A stretch of 20,047 nt of DNA from a virus: positions 1 through 20,047 of the IMG/VR virus record IMGVR_UViG_3300010885_001527; one strand, given 5' to 3'. The notes below the pieces were generated by a model, which saw only the letters and a program-made list of their open reading frames with translations, did not search any database and had not been told where the DNA came from. Numbering within the stretch: the first letter of the stretch is position 1; the number at the start of each line of letters is the position of its first letter. The translations under genes were made by a program, and so were the position numbers. This document shows positions 13,939-20,047 of this stretch, in pieces.

Positions 13939-14098
13939 TTCCTCGCTTTCCGTTTAATGCCCGGTACGCATTCATCGCGTCCCTAAGATCACCGCGCAGT
14001 TGCTCAATCTCATCTTGCTGCTGTTGAAGCCGCAAGTAAGCCTCAGACGCAAACTTGTCTAGCGTGTGACGATCCCATTCTGCAAAAGTAGGCGTCAC
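13913..14098 (-). CDS. 61-residue helical phage protein
   Basis: The product has WDRHTLDKFASEAYLRLQQQ followed by DEIEQLRGDLRDAMNAYRAL, a long charged helix likely to form a coiled coil. Small proteins of this kind are common in phage early operons and have no known role. The GTG start at 14098 is chosen because it overlaps the upstream TGA as GTGA, the same junction used elsewhere in this operon. A TTG twelve bases upstream (14110) is possible but has no ribosome site. Confidence 0.65.
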   Translation of the reverse strand: MTPTFAEWDRHTLDKFASEAYLRLQQQQDEIEQLRGDLRDAMNAYRALNGKRGNDDKKAVF

Positions 14099-14313
14099 GG
14101 GTGCGGGCAATCGTCAGGGACAAAAGCCAAGCAATGAACCGCTGCGTACCTTCGTGTGGTTTTCTGCCAGCGGTCAACGTAAACATCTGGCATCCCCTTC
14201 ACGGAATGCGAAATTTGTGACCGCTCTACATTCAGCTTGGCCGCAAGCTCTTTTGAAGTTAGACCATCTGCCGCTTGCGCCAACAAGGCTCTAATTCTTG
14301 CTGAAATTACCAT
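14095..14313 (-). CDS. Small helix-turn-helix DNA-binding protein
   Basis: The 72-residue protein contains an apparent winged-helix/HTH core at residues 5-40: IRALLAQAADGLTSKELAAK, then LNVERSQISHSVKGM. The pattern 'LTSKELAAKLNVERSQISHSVKGM' without its ends is a typical turn between two helices, with S/Q/S at the recognition positions. The C-terminal third may form the wing. GAGGAT seven bases before the ATG is the ribosome site. It could regulate the divergent early promoters at 16356-16437, but a single small HTH protein deep in an operon could also serve replication. Role inferred, fold fairly likely. Confidence 0.65.
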   Translation of the reverse strand: MVISARIRALLAQAADGLTSKELAAKLNVERSQISHSVKGMPDVYVDRWQKTTRRYAAVHCLAFVPDDCPHP

Positions 14314-14516
14314 TGCGTATCCTCGTATTCCGCATCAACTAAAAATTTCCTGAGCCGCTTAATTCTGGCGTTTTGATAGTTCACCACACTGGTAGCGTAC
14401 TCAACGGCGCTATGGGCTTCTAGCCGGCTTAGTTCAGCGTCTGCCAACTCTGACGCCGCCACTTCTTCAGGCGTCAAACGCCGCATCAATTTCCTGATCT
14501 GTTGAAGCAGGGTCAC
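14307..14516 (-). CDS. 69-residue helical phage protein
   Basis: The sequence MTLLQQIRKLMRRLTPEEVA is followed by an acidic/basic helical stretch (LADAELSRLEAHSAVEYATS, YQNARIKRLRKFLVDAEYED). It has no membrane or enzyme motif. Translation starts at GTG 14516, which overlaps the upstream stop as GTGA. GGAGG stands about ten bases upstream. It overlaps the downstream HTH gene by seven bases. Coupled small helical proteins like this are typical of phage early operons, and the function is unknown. Confidence 0.65.
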   Translation of the reverse strand: MTLLQQIRKLMRRLTPEEVAASELADAELSRLEAHSAVEYATSVVNYQNARIKRLRKFLVDAEYEDTQW

Positions 14517-14701
14517 GGTCGTTTTCCCTCCTTCAAAATCTCCAGACGTTCCCTACCGGCGCGTAGCGTGCAGTAGCGTTGGTGGATGCGTGCCAACATG
14601 CTCACCCTGCGGTGAGCTGTCCGTTCCTCGTACAGCAAAGCCAACAGTTCGGCCTCGGTGTAGTTGGGCAGGTTACTTTGAAACTTTCTCCAAGATACCA
14701 A
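14513..14701 (-). CDS. 62-residue phage protein
   Basis: The protein reads MVSWRKFQSNLPNYTEAELL then ALLYEERTAHRRVSMLARIHQRYCTLRAGRERLE, an Arg-rich helical pair of the kind seen in small phage early proteins that accompany helicases. The apparent start is TTG at 14701 with GGAAGA about six bases upstream. No ATG or GTG is available before the in-frame upstream stop, so the weak start looks genuine. It overlaps the gene upstream by 29 bases and the gene downstream by GTGA. Function unknown. Confidence 0.6.
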   Translation of the reverse strand: MVSWRKFQSNLPNYTEAELLALLYEERTAHRRVSMLARIHQRYCTLRAGRERLEILKEGKRP

Positions 14702-14837
14702 TTTTTTCTTCCAGTTCGGTGATATGGGCGGTCACCTTGTTGTAAGCCCGTGACGCGCTGTTGTGCGTCCGGGTGCGAATCAAAAGTTCGGCCTGAGCTG
14801 CTTTAAGTTTGGCCTTCATTTGTGTAAGTCTGTTCAC
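14673..14837 (-). CDS. 54-residue coiled-coil protein coupled to the helicase
   Basis: The frame starts with GTG at 14837, overlapping the helicase stop as GTGA, and has an excellent GGAGG ribosome site seven bases upstream within the helicase gene. The product is MNRLTQMKAKLKAAQAELLI, RTRTHNSASRAYNKVTAHIT, ELEEKIGILEKVSK, a fully helical, charged sequence likely to form a coiled coil. An internal ATG at 14819 exists but lacks a ribosome site. It fills the only gap between the helicase and the next small gene. Function unknown. Confidence 0.65.
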   Translation of the reverse strand: MNRLTQMKAKLKAAQAELLIRTRTHNSASRAYNKVTAHITELEEKIGILEKVSK

Positions 14838-16114
14838 TTCAACGCCTCCAATGCAATGTCAGAAACGGCGCGTTTGTCATGGAGCGCCGTCCATATCTTT
14901 TCGTCAACCGTCTTGTTCGCCACCATGACGTAGCACCACACATCGTGCCGCTGGCCGCTGCGGTGTAGCCGACCAATAGTCTGCTCGTACAGTTCCAGCG
15001 ACCAAGGCAGCGACAAGAAGATAATCTTGCTGCCGCCGTGTTGCAGGTTCAGACCGTGGCCCGCCGACTTAGGGTGGGCCAGCAACAACTCGACCTTGCC
15101 AGCGTTCCAGCGTTCAATGGCGTCGGGTTCGTCCAGCGTCACGGCACGGGGGTAGCGGCGCTTGAGTTCGGCCAACTCCTCCCGGTAGGTGTACGCAATG
15201 ATGGTGTTGGCATGTTGGTTTTCGGCCAGCAGGTCGTCCAGGGCGTCGAACTTGGTCGTGTCAAACCAGACCGTTGAGTCGCCGTAAACGAACCCGGACG
15301 CCATCTGTTGCAGCTTGGCCGTGACTACGCCAGCGTTGACGGCCACAGCCTGCGCGTCGGGGAACTGCGCTACAAACTCAGTCTTCATGGCGTCGTATGG
15401 CTTGCGGTTGACCATATCAAACCGCACGGGGACCGTGTGCAACTCCGGCAGTTTGTCCTTGTACTCACCCGGCTCCAGCACAAACGTAGCAGGTTTGATG
15501 CGCTCCATGACCTGCTCAAGCGCACCTGGGCGCGGCTCCCACTGGTTGAAGTCCTTGTTGACCAAGAAGAAGTACTGCTGTTGGAACGCGCCCTTGCTGC
15601 GGCCCAACAGCGACTGATCGACGATCTTGCATTGGCCGAATACGTCCTCCAAGCCGTTGCTGGTAAAAGAACCCGTCAAGCCCCACCGTACAGGGCAGTC
15701 CAGCATCTTGTTGAGCGCCTTGAACCTAGCCCCGCTAGGGTTCTTGAGCCGGGTCAGTTCGTCAAACACGATACCGTCAAAACTTAGGGTGGGCAGGGTC
15801 TGCAAATTGTCGTAGTTGGTCACTACCACATCACTGTCTGACCGAAACGCCGCCTCGCGCTGTTTAGGCGTCCCTACAGCCACGCTAACGCGCAGGGACG
15901 GTGCCCACAACTTGGCCTCAGTCGGCCATACGCTGACGGCCACACGCTTAGGTGCCAGTACGAGGAACCGGCAGGCATGGCCGCTGGTCAACATGGCCTG
16001 CATAGCCGTCAACGTGATGGCGGTCTTGCCTGCGCCGACCGGCGCTAAAATCATGGCGCGGTCGTTGGCGAACAAGAAGTCCGCCGCCTCATTTTGGTAG
16101 GGACGTAAATTCAT
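14834..16114 (-). CDS. SNF2-like superfamily 2 DNA helicase
   Basis: This 426-residue protein is an ATP-driven DNA translocase or helicase, probably acting in phage replication or recombination. Counting from the TTG at 16117, the motifs are Walker A APVGAGKT (25-32), motif Ia LVLAPKRV, motif II DELT (119-122) in place of DEAH, motif III GLTGS (146-150), motif V SAGHGLNLQ (351-359) and motif VI QTIGRLHRSGQ (379-389) with its arginines. The last is diagnostic for SNF2-type phage helicases. The ATG at 16114 is preferred over the TTG at 16117 because AAGGA lies eight bases upstream. It overlaps the VRR-NUC gene by 26 bases and is coupled downstream by GTGA. Confidence 0.92.
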   Translation of the reverse strand: MNLRPYQNEAADFLFANDRAMILAPVGAGKTAITLTAMQAMLTSGHACRFLVLAPKRVAVSVWPTEAKLWAPSLRVSVAVGTPKQREAAFRSDSDVVVTNYDNLQTLPTLSFDGIVFDELTRLKNPSGARFKALNKMLDCPVRWGLTGSFTSNGLEDVFGQCKIVDQSLLGRSKGAFQQQYFFLVNKDFNQWEPRPGALEQVMERIKPATFVLEPGEYKDKLPELHTVPVRFDMVNRKPYDAMKTEFVAQFPDAQAVAVNAGVVTAKLQQMASGFVYGDSTVWFDTTKFDALDDLLAENQHANTIIAYTYREELAELKRRYPRAVTLDEPDAIERWNAGKVELLLAHPKSAGHGLNLQHGGSKIIFLSLPWSLELYEQTIGRLHRSGQRHDVWCYVMVANKTVDEKIWTALHDKRAVSDIALEALK

Positions 16115-16355
16115 CAACTTGTTCCTTCGTCCACAGCACTGTGTACTTCTGCTTCAACCGCGCCATGTCGGCGGCGAAGACCTTCTGGAGCGCGGACAGA
16201 CGCCCGCCGATGGTCTTAACCTCCACGAACCAGACCACGCCGTCAGGCAGGACGATGATGCGGTCAGCTACACCGCCCACGCCGCGCCACTTGTACGCTA
16301 TGCCGCCGAGCGCCTTGACGCGCTTGACGAGGTAGGCTTCGATGTGTTTTTCCAT
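16089..16355 (-). CDS. VRR-NUC domain nuclease
   Basis: VRR-NUC proteins are compact PD-(D/E)XK endonucleases, some of which cut branched DNA. The 88-residue protein consists of this domain only: EKHIEAYLVKRVKALGG, then KWRGVGGVADRIIVLPDG with the catalytic Asp, and WFVEVKTIGGRLSALQ with the E-x-K and the conserved Q. The ATG at 16355 is chosen; the TTG two codons upstream adds only two residues and has no better ribosome site. It is the first gene of the leftward operon and is followed by the SNF2-like helicase, a pair seen together in many phages. Confidence 0.88.
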   Translation of the reverse strand: MEKHIEAYLVKRVKALGGIAYKWRGVGGVADRIIVLPDGVVWFVEVKTIGGRLSALQKVFAADMARLKQKYTVLWTKEQVDEFTSLPK

Positions 16356-16406
16356 GCACAAAACTTTAACACAGAAAAAAAGATTTTTGTGCTATTATTT
16401 GCGTAC

Positions 16407-16415
16407 CTAGTCTAG
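16407..16415. promoter_or_regulatory. CTAG-T-CTAG palindrome overlapping the -10, possible operator
   Basis: CTAG at 16407-16410 and 16412-16415 form a perfect inverted (and direct) repeat around one base. It covers most of the leftward -10 and lies between the two divergent genes. It is short, so the operator reading is only suggestive. Confidence 0.3.
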
Positions 16416-16437
16416 TCAGCAACGAAAGTACAGTCAA
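16409..16437 (-). promoter_or_regulatory. Candidate sigma70-type promoter for the leftward operon
   Basis: On the - strand TTGACT (16437-16432, five of six matches to the -35 consensus) is followed after exactly 17 bases by TAGACT (16414-16409, four of six to the -10). Transcription would start near 16402, giving a leader of about 45 bases to the VRR-NUC ATG. The -35 touches the start codon of the divergent gene. For the rightward gene only a TATTAT (16393-16398) without a well-spaced -35 is seen. Confidence 0.5.
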
Positions 16438-17565
16438 ATGCAGCACAGTAAGATCGTCGGCGGGTCCACCGCCAAACGGGTGATAGCCTGCCCTGGCAGT
16501 GTCGCGCTAGTCGCCAAGATGCCGCCCCAAGTCCAGAACAAGTACATGGCCGAGGGCACGGCCTTGCACTCAGCCATCGACTACCTTGTTAGTGTGGGAG
16601 ACGTTGACCCGTACAGCCAGATGGGCAAAAGTTTCGGGGGCGTGACGCTGGACGAAGACCACTGCGAGAAGCTGAAGTCTGCGCTGGCGCTGCTGAACGA
16701 AGTTGATCCGAAACAGGAGATGAACTTCGCCACCGAGACACGGGTCGGTTTCGGCGACCTGCTGCCGGGTGTGTTCGGCTCGACTGACCTAATCGGTCGG
16801 ATCGGCGACCGCGCCATCGTGCTGGATTGGAAGTTTGGTGACGGCGTGATCGTTGACGCCGAGGAGAACGCGCAGCTTATGTTCTACGCTGCCGCAGCTA
16901 TGCGGACGCCTGAGTCGGCCTGGGCGTTCGATGGCGCGACCGAGGTCGAGTGCGTTATCGTGCAGCCGCCAGCAGCGCGGCGCTGGGTCACTACACCCGA
17001 GCGCATCCGGTCGTTCGAGCGCGATCTGGTGCAGGCCGTCAAGCAGTCATCGCTGCCTGACGCGCAGCTTACGGTTGGTGACCACTGCCGGTTCTGCACC
17101 GCCAAGCCGATTTGCCCACAGATGACCGGCGCTGTTGACCGGGCGTTGGCGACTAAGCTGGAGAGTATCGACAAGAGCTTGATTAGCAGCTACCTTAAAA
17201 ACGCTGAACTGCTGGACGCTTGGATTTTCAGCCTGCGCGAGTTGGCTCTCTCTATGATGGAGTCTGGTGCCAAGCTGCCCGATTACAAACTGGTCGCCAA
17301 GCGGGCGATCAGACAGTGGACCGACGAAGACAAGGCCAAGGTCGCCCTGTTCGCGTTGGGCCTCGAAGAATCTGAGGTAACGGAGACTTTTATTATGTCG
17401 CCAGCGAAGGTCGAGAAGGTGCTCAAAAAGCGCAAGATCGCTCTGCCTAGCGATGTGGTCGTCGCCGTTTCTTCGGGTAACACCTTGGCAAGCGCGGATG
17501 ACCCGCGCCCCGAGGTGATCCTCTTGGGTAGGCAGTTGACCGCCGCCCTTTCTAAACTGCAATAA
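16438..17565 (+). CDS. RecB/Cas4-like PD-(D/E)XK nuclease, DUF2800 type
   Basis: This is a 375-residue predicted exonuclease, probably acting in phage recombination or replication with the ssDNA-binding protein encoded next. Nuclease motifs in order are EGTALH (39-44), GSTDLIG (114-120), VLDWKFG with the catalytic D130 and K132, and NAQLMFY (144-150) with the conserved Q and Y. Four cysteines, one in ACPGS (C18) and three in CRFCTAKPIC (C217, C220, C226), have the spacing of the iron-sulfur cluster of Cas4 and AddB nucleases. A C-terminal part of about 130 residues is of unknown role. The ATG at 16438 lacks a strong ribosome site. Confidence 0.85.
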   Translation: MQHSKIVGGSTAKRVIACPGSVALVAKMPPQVQNKYMAEGTALHSAIDYLVSVGDVDPYSQMGKSFGGVTLDEDHCEKLKSALALLNEVDPKQEMNFATETRVGFGDLLPGVFGSTDLIGRIGDRAIVLDWKFGDGVIVDAEENAQLMFYAAAAMRTPESAWAFDGATEVECVIVQPPAARRWVTTPERIRSFERDLVQAVKQSSLPDAQLTVGDHCRFCTAKPICPQMTGAVDRALATKLESIDKSLISSYLKNAELLDAWIFSLRELALSMMESGAKLPDYKLVAKRAIRQWTDEDKAKVALFALGLEESEVTETFIMSPAKVEKVLKKRKIALPSDVVVAVSSGNTLASADDPRPEVILLGRQLTAALSKLQ

Positions 17566-17573
17566 GGTACAAA

Positions 17574-18203
17574 ATGAGCAATCTTTCAGTGTTTTCGCAA
17601 GCCGGTCTGCCAGCTATCGGTACTCTCTCAACCGCGCTTAAAAGCATGGCCGTGTCTGCGGCTGGTCCATCCAATGTTGTCATCCTCAAGATGGACAAGA
17701 CCGGCCATTGGGTGTTTGGCGCTGACCAGACCGAGGTCGAGGACGACTCGACTTGGGCAGTCAACCCGTTCAGCTTTGTCCACGGCTTTATCGCCTGGGG
17801 CGATGGCGAGGTGCTTGGTGAGCGCATGGTATCGGTCAGCCGTCCGCTGCCAGAAATCGAAGACGCGCCGCCATCGGCCAAGCGTGGCTGGGAGCAACAA
17901 ATCGGCATGAGCCTTAAGTGCATGTCGGGCGACGATAAGGGTCTGGAGGTGCGGTACACGTCCACGTCAGTCGGCGGCAAGCGGTCTGTCCAGACCATCG
18001 CCGCCGCGCTGGCCGAGCAGGTTGACATCGACCAGACCAAGCCGGTCGCTGTTGTCAAGCTTAAGAAGGACCACTATCAGCACAAGAGCTACGGCAAAAT
18101 CTACACGCCAATCTTTGACGTTGTTGAGTGGGTGAGTATGGATGGCGAACCAGAGGTTGACGCACCGGCACCAGCCAGCCGTCGTCGTCGCGTAGCAGCG
18201 TAA
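17574..18203 (+). CDS. Putative single-stranded DNA-binding or annealing-type protein
   Basis: The 209-residue protein lies nine bases after the RecB/Cas4-like nuclease and nine bases before the polymerase, the usual place of a phage ssDNA-binding protein (DUF2815-like genes follow DUF2800 genes). It is soluble and beta-rich, with VVILKMDKTGHWVFGAD, WAVNPFSFVHGFIAWGDG and KLKKDHYQHKSYGKIYTP as the most conserved-looking parts. Unlike most SSB and gp2.5 proteins it does not end in an acidic tail but in SRRRRVAA. AAGG seven bases before the ATG is the ribosome site. The role is inferred from context. Confidence 0.65.
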   Translation: MSNLSVFSQAGLPAIGTLSTALKSMAVSAAGPSNVVILKMDKTGHWVFGADQTEVEDDSTWAVNPFSFVHGFIAWGDGEVLGERMVSVSRPLPEIEDAPPSAKRGWEQQIGMSLKCMSGDDKGLEVRYTSTSVGGKRSVQTIAAALAEQVDIDQTKPVAVVKLKKDHYQHKSYGKIYTPIFDVVEWVSMDGEPEVDAPAPASRRRRVAA

Positions 18204-18212
18204 TCCCCGTCG

Positions 18213-19883
18213 ATGATTTGGGTTGACTTTGAAACCCGTAGCGCCTGCGACCTAAAAGTCGCGGGCGTCTACAACTACGCGCAAGACCTAACGACCGAGG
18301 TGCTGTGCATGTCCTACGCCGTCGATGACGGCGAGGTCTTGACTTGGCTCCCCGGTCAGCCGTTGCCCGACCTGACCGGCCACCGCATCATGGCCCATAA
18401 CGCCGCTTTCGAGCGGCTGATCTGTTGGTACGTCTTGCAGGTCAACATCCCACTGGAATCGTTTTATTGCACCGCCGCGCAGGCCCGTGCCAACTGTGCG
18501 CCTGGGTCGCTGGAGGACGTGGGCCGGTTCATGGGCGCGACGATGAAGAAGGACCACCGGGGCGCGGCCCTTATCCGCAAGATGTGCATCCCACCCTACC
18601 AAGAGTCGGCTGAGTTGACCGCCGAGATGGTGGCCTACTGTGAGCAGGACGTGCGCGCCATGCGGGCGATCAGTCAGGCCATGCGCCCACTGTCGGACGA
18701 GGAACTGGCCGACTACCATGTCAACGAGCGCATCAACGACCGTGGCGTTCTGGTCGATGTGCCGCTCTGCCATGCAGCCGTGTCGTATGCCGCCGCAGAG
18801 GCCACTGAGATCGCCGAGATCGTCAAGGAGGTATCGAGGGGTGAGCTTGTCTCTGTGCGGTCGCCCAAGATGCGCCAGTGGGTTTGGGATCGTGTCGGCC
18901 CCGAGGCCCAAGCGTTGATGATTAAGGACGATAAAGTCAGCATCGACAAGACCGTTCGCGCCAACCTGCTGAACTGCGACGGAGTGCCGCCTGACGTGCA
19001 GGAGATTATCCAGTGCGCCGACGACCTGTGGGCGTCGTCGGTCGCCAAGTTCAGCCGCTTGGCCCAACTGGCCGACGTTGAGGACAACCGCGTCCGAGGC
19101 GCGTTCGTGTTCGCTGGCGGCAGCGCCACGGGCCGTGCCAGCAGCTACGGTGCCCAAGTCCACAACTTTACCCGCAAAACCGCAAAGACCCCCGAGGACG
19201 TTCGGGCCGCAATGTGCAGGGGCCACGCCATTGTCCCCAAGTACGGCAAGCGCGTTACAGACGTTCTTCGGGGGATGCTGCGCCCCGCTCTGATTCCCGC
19301 CAAGGGACATCAGTTTGTCGTGGCCGACTGGTCGTCGATTGAGGCCAGAGTCAACCCGTGGCTGTCCGGTACGGGTCAGGCCAAGCTGAATGTTTTCGAG
19401 TCGGGCCTCGACCCCTACATCGTCAACGCCTCCGGTACGTTCCAGCGTAGCTATGCCGATATCAAGGCCGACTACGACCGTGACGGCGAGTCCTCGCAGC
19501 GCCAGATTGGCAAGGTCCAAGAATTAGCCTGCGGTTTCGCAGGCGGTGTGGGCGCGTTCGCGTCTATGGCCCGAATCTACAACGTGCGCCTGTCTGAGTC
19601 CGAATCTAAGCGCATGGTGGACGCCTGGAGGCGCAACAATCAGTGGGCGGTCGGCTTCTGGCAGCAGCTTGAGCAGCAGTATACGCGGGCCATGCGAAAC
19701 AGGGGTGAGGAGTTCACTGCTGGGCGCGTTACCTACCTGTTTGACGGTCGCCATCTCTGGTACGCTATCCCTTCGGGCCGGGTGCTTTGCTACCCTTTTG
19801 CCCGCCTGGAAGAAGACGGCATTAGCTATGCCAAGGCAGCTTGGAAGCCTGCTCAGGATGCCACCGAGTGGCCCCGCGCTTGA
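18213..19883 (+). CDS. Family A DNA polymerase with 3'-5' exonuclease, interrupted by in-frame TGA
   Basis: This is the replicative polymerase. The exonuclease domain has D5/E7 (VDFETRS), HNAAFER (62-68) and YCEQD (142-146), a DEDDy site. The polymerase domain has motif A VVADWSSIEARV (D372) and motif B RQIGKVQELACGF (R430, K434). The frame stops at TGA 19881-19883 after 556 residues, before motif C. The same frame resumes immediately afterwards with [13 protein letters not shown] and motif C, so the listed stop is premature relative to the family. The ATG at 18213 is the first codon after an in-frame stop that is compatible with the exonuclease motif at residue 5; no clear ribosome site is seen. 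A product ending here would lack a catalytic aspartate and should be inactive. Confidence 0.9.
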   Translation: MIWVDFETRSACDLKVAGVYNYAQDLTTEVLCMSYAVDDGEVLTWLPGQPLPDLTGHRIMAHNAAFERLICWYVLQVNIPLESFYCTAAQARANCAPGSLEDVGRFMGATMKKDHRGAALIRKMCIPPYQESAELTAEMVAYCEQDVRAMRAISQAMRPLSDEELADYHVNERINDRGVLVDVPLCHAAVSYAAAEATEIAEIVKEVSRGELVSVRSPKMRQWVWDRVGPEAQALMIKDDKVSIDKTVRANLLNCDGVPPDVQEIIQCADDLWASSVAKFSRLAQLADVEDNRVRGAFVFAGGSATGRASSYGAQVHNFTRKTAKTPEDVRAAMCRGHAIVPKYGKRVTDVLRGMLRPALIPAKGHQFVVADWSSIEARVNPWLSGTGQAKLNVFESGLDPYIVNASGTFQRSYADIKADYDRDGESSQRQIGKVQELACGFAGGVGAFASMARIYNVRLSESESKRMVDAWRRNNQWAVGFWQQLEQQYTRAMRNRGEEFTAGRVTYLFDGRHLWYAIPSGRVLCYPFARLEEDGISYAKAAWKPAQDATEWPRA

Positions 19884-20047
19884 CTTTGGAAAGGGCTAGC
19901 CTGCGAGAACGTCACCCAAGCCGTCGCCAACGACGTGCTCCGGTTCGCGTTGCGCCAGCTTGGTGATGTAGTTCTACACGTTCACGACGAGATCGTCGTC
20001 GAGGGAGGCAACGAAGATGATGTGCGCCGAGTGATGACTACGCCGCC
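19884..20047 (+). pseudogene. C-terminal continuation of the DNA polymerase after the TGA, cut by the window end
   Basis: In the same frame as the polymerase, 54 further codons are open to the window end. They begin [20 protein letters not shown] and contain [11 protein letters not shown], the family A motif C; its catalytic Asp is codon 592 counted from 18213 (bases 19986-19988). No ribosome site or suitable start follows the TGA, so this part is made only if the TGA is read through, or if the TGA is a mutation or sequence error (for example CGA to TGA). It is marked as a broken part, not as a separate gene. Confidence 0.85.

Noticed and set aside
18288-19520. Long (410 codons) open frame on the - strand opposite the DNA polymerase
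   Set aside because: It mirrors the polymerase frame, is His/Val/Leu/Gly-rich in a way expected from the complement of high-GC codons, and has no domain or ribosome-site support.
19881-19883. TGA in the polymerase as evidence of an alternative genetic code
   Set aside because: Many genes in the window end in TGA (for example 1572, 5478, 11254, 11514, 12041, 12181 and 12564), several at overlapping starts, so TGA works as a stop here.

Overview
The window is a stretch of a tailed bacteriophage genome of the short-tailed, P22-like type. The evidence is a run of P22-family virion genes: the 3' part of a gp5-like coat protein, a gp4-like tail accessory factor, a gp10-like stabilisation protein, and three long low-complexity proteins in the positions of the P22 ejection proteins gp7, gp20 and gp16. 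No integrase, repressor/Cro pair, terminase or portal gene lies in the window, so lifestyle cannot be decided. The host is probably a Gram-negative bacterium, because there is a holin, an M15 endolysin and an exported protein, and the attC sites match the type common in Proteobacteria.

Layout. (1) 1-11011, + strand: virion module, with two small capsid-side proteins, the gp4 homologue, two Gly/Thr/Ser-rich repeat proteins flanking gp10, a cupin, and the three putative ejection proteins. (2) 11021-12980, + strand: a lysis cassette of six genes joined by five consecutive 4-base ATGA/GTGA overlaps (two small membrane proteins, an exported six-cysteine protein, a 47-residue protein, a three-TM holin, an M15 peptidase endolysin). 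(3) 12937-16355, - strand: an early-type operon read leftwards from VRR-NUC nuclease to SNF2-like helicase to a tail of small genes, one of them a helix-turn-helix protein. (4) 16438-end, + strand, divergent from (3): a RecB/Cas4-like nuclease (DUF2800 type), a putative ssDNA-binding protein, and a family A DNA polymerase with a 3'-5' exonuclease domain. The 80-base gap 16356-16437 must drive both arms.

Two things stand out. First, region (3) contains two structures with the full architecture of integron attC recombination sites (R'', L'', L', R' boxes, unpaired spacers and extrahelical bases), at 13183-13241 and 13600-13692, in the same orientation. They delimit a cassette-sized unit (13235-13686) that holds a phage-like gene in reverse orientation. 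No integrase gene is visible. Second, the DNA polymerase frame is interrupted at 19881-19883 by an in-frame TGA. The same frame continues after it through the essential motif C (HDE) to the window end. TGA is the normal stop for many genes here, so this is a nonsense mutation, a sequence error or a recoded/readthrough stop, not a changed code.

No stretch over 300 bases lacks a gene. No tRNA, CRISPR array or insertion sequence was seen.
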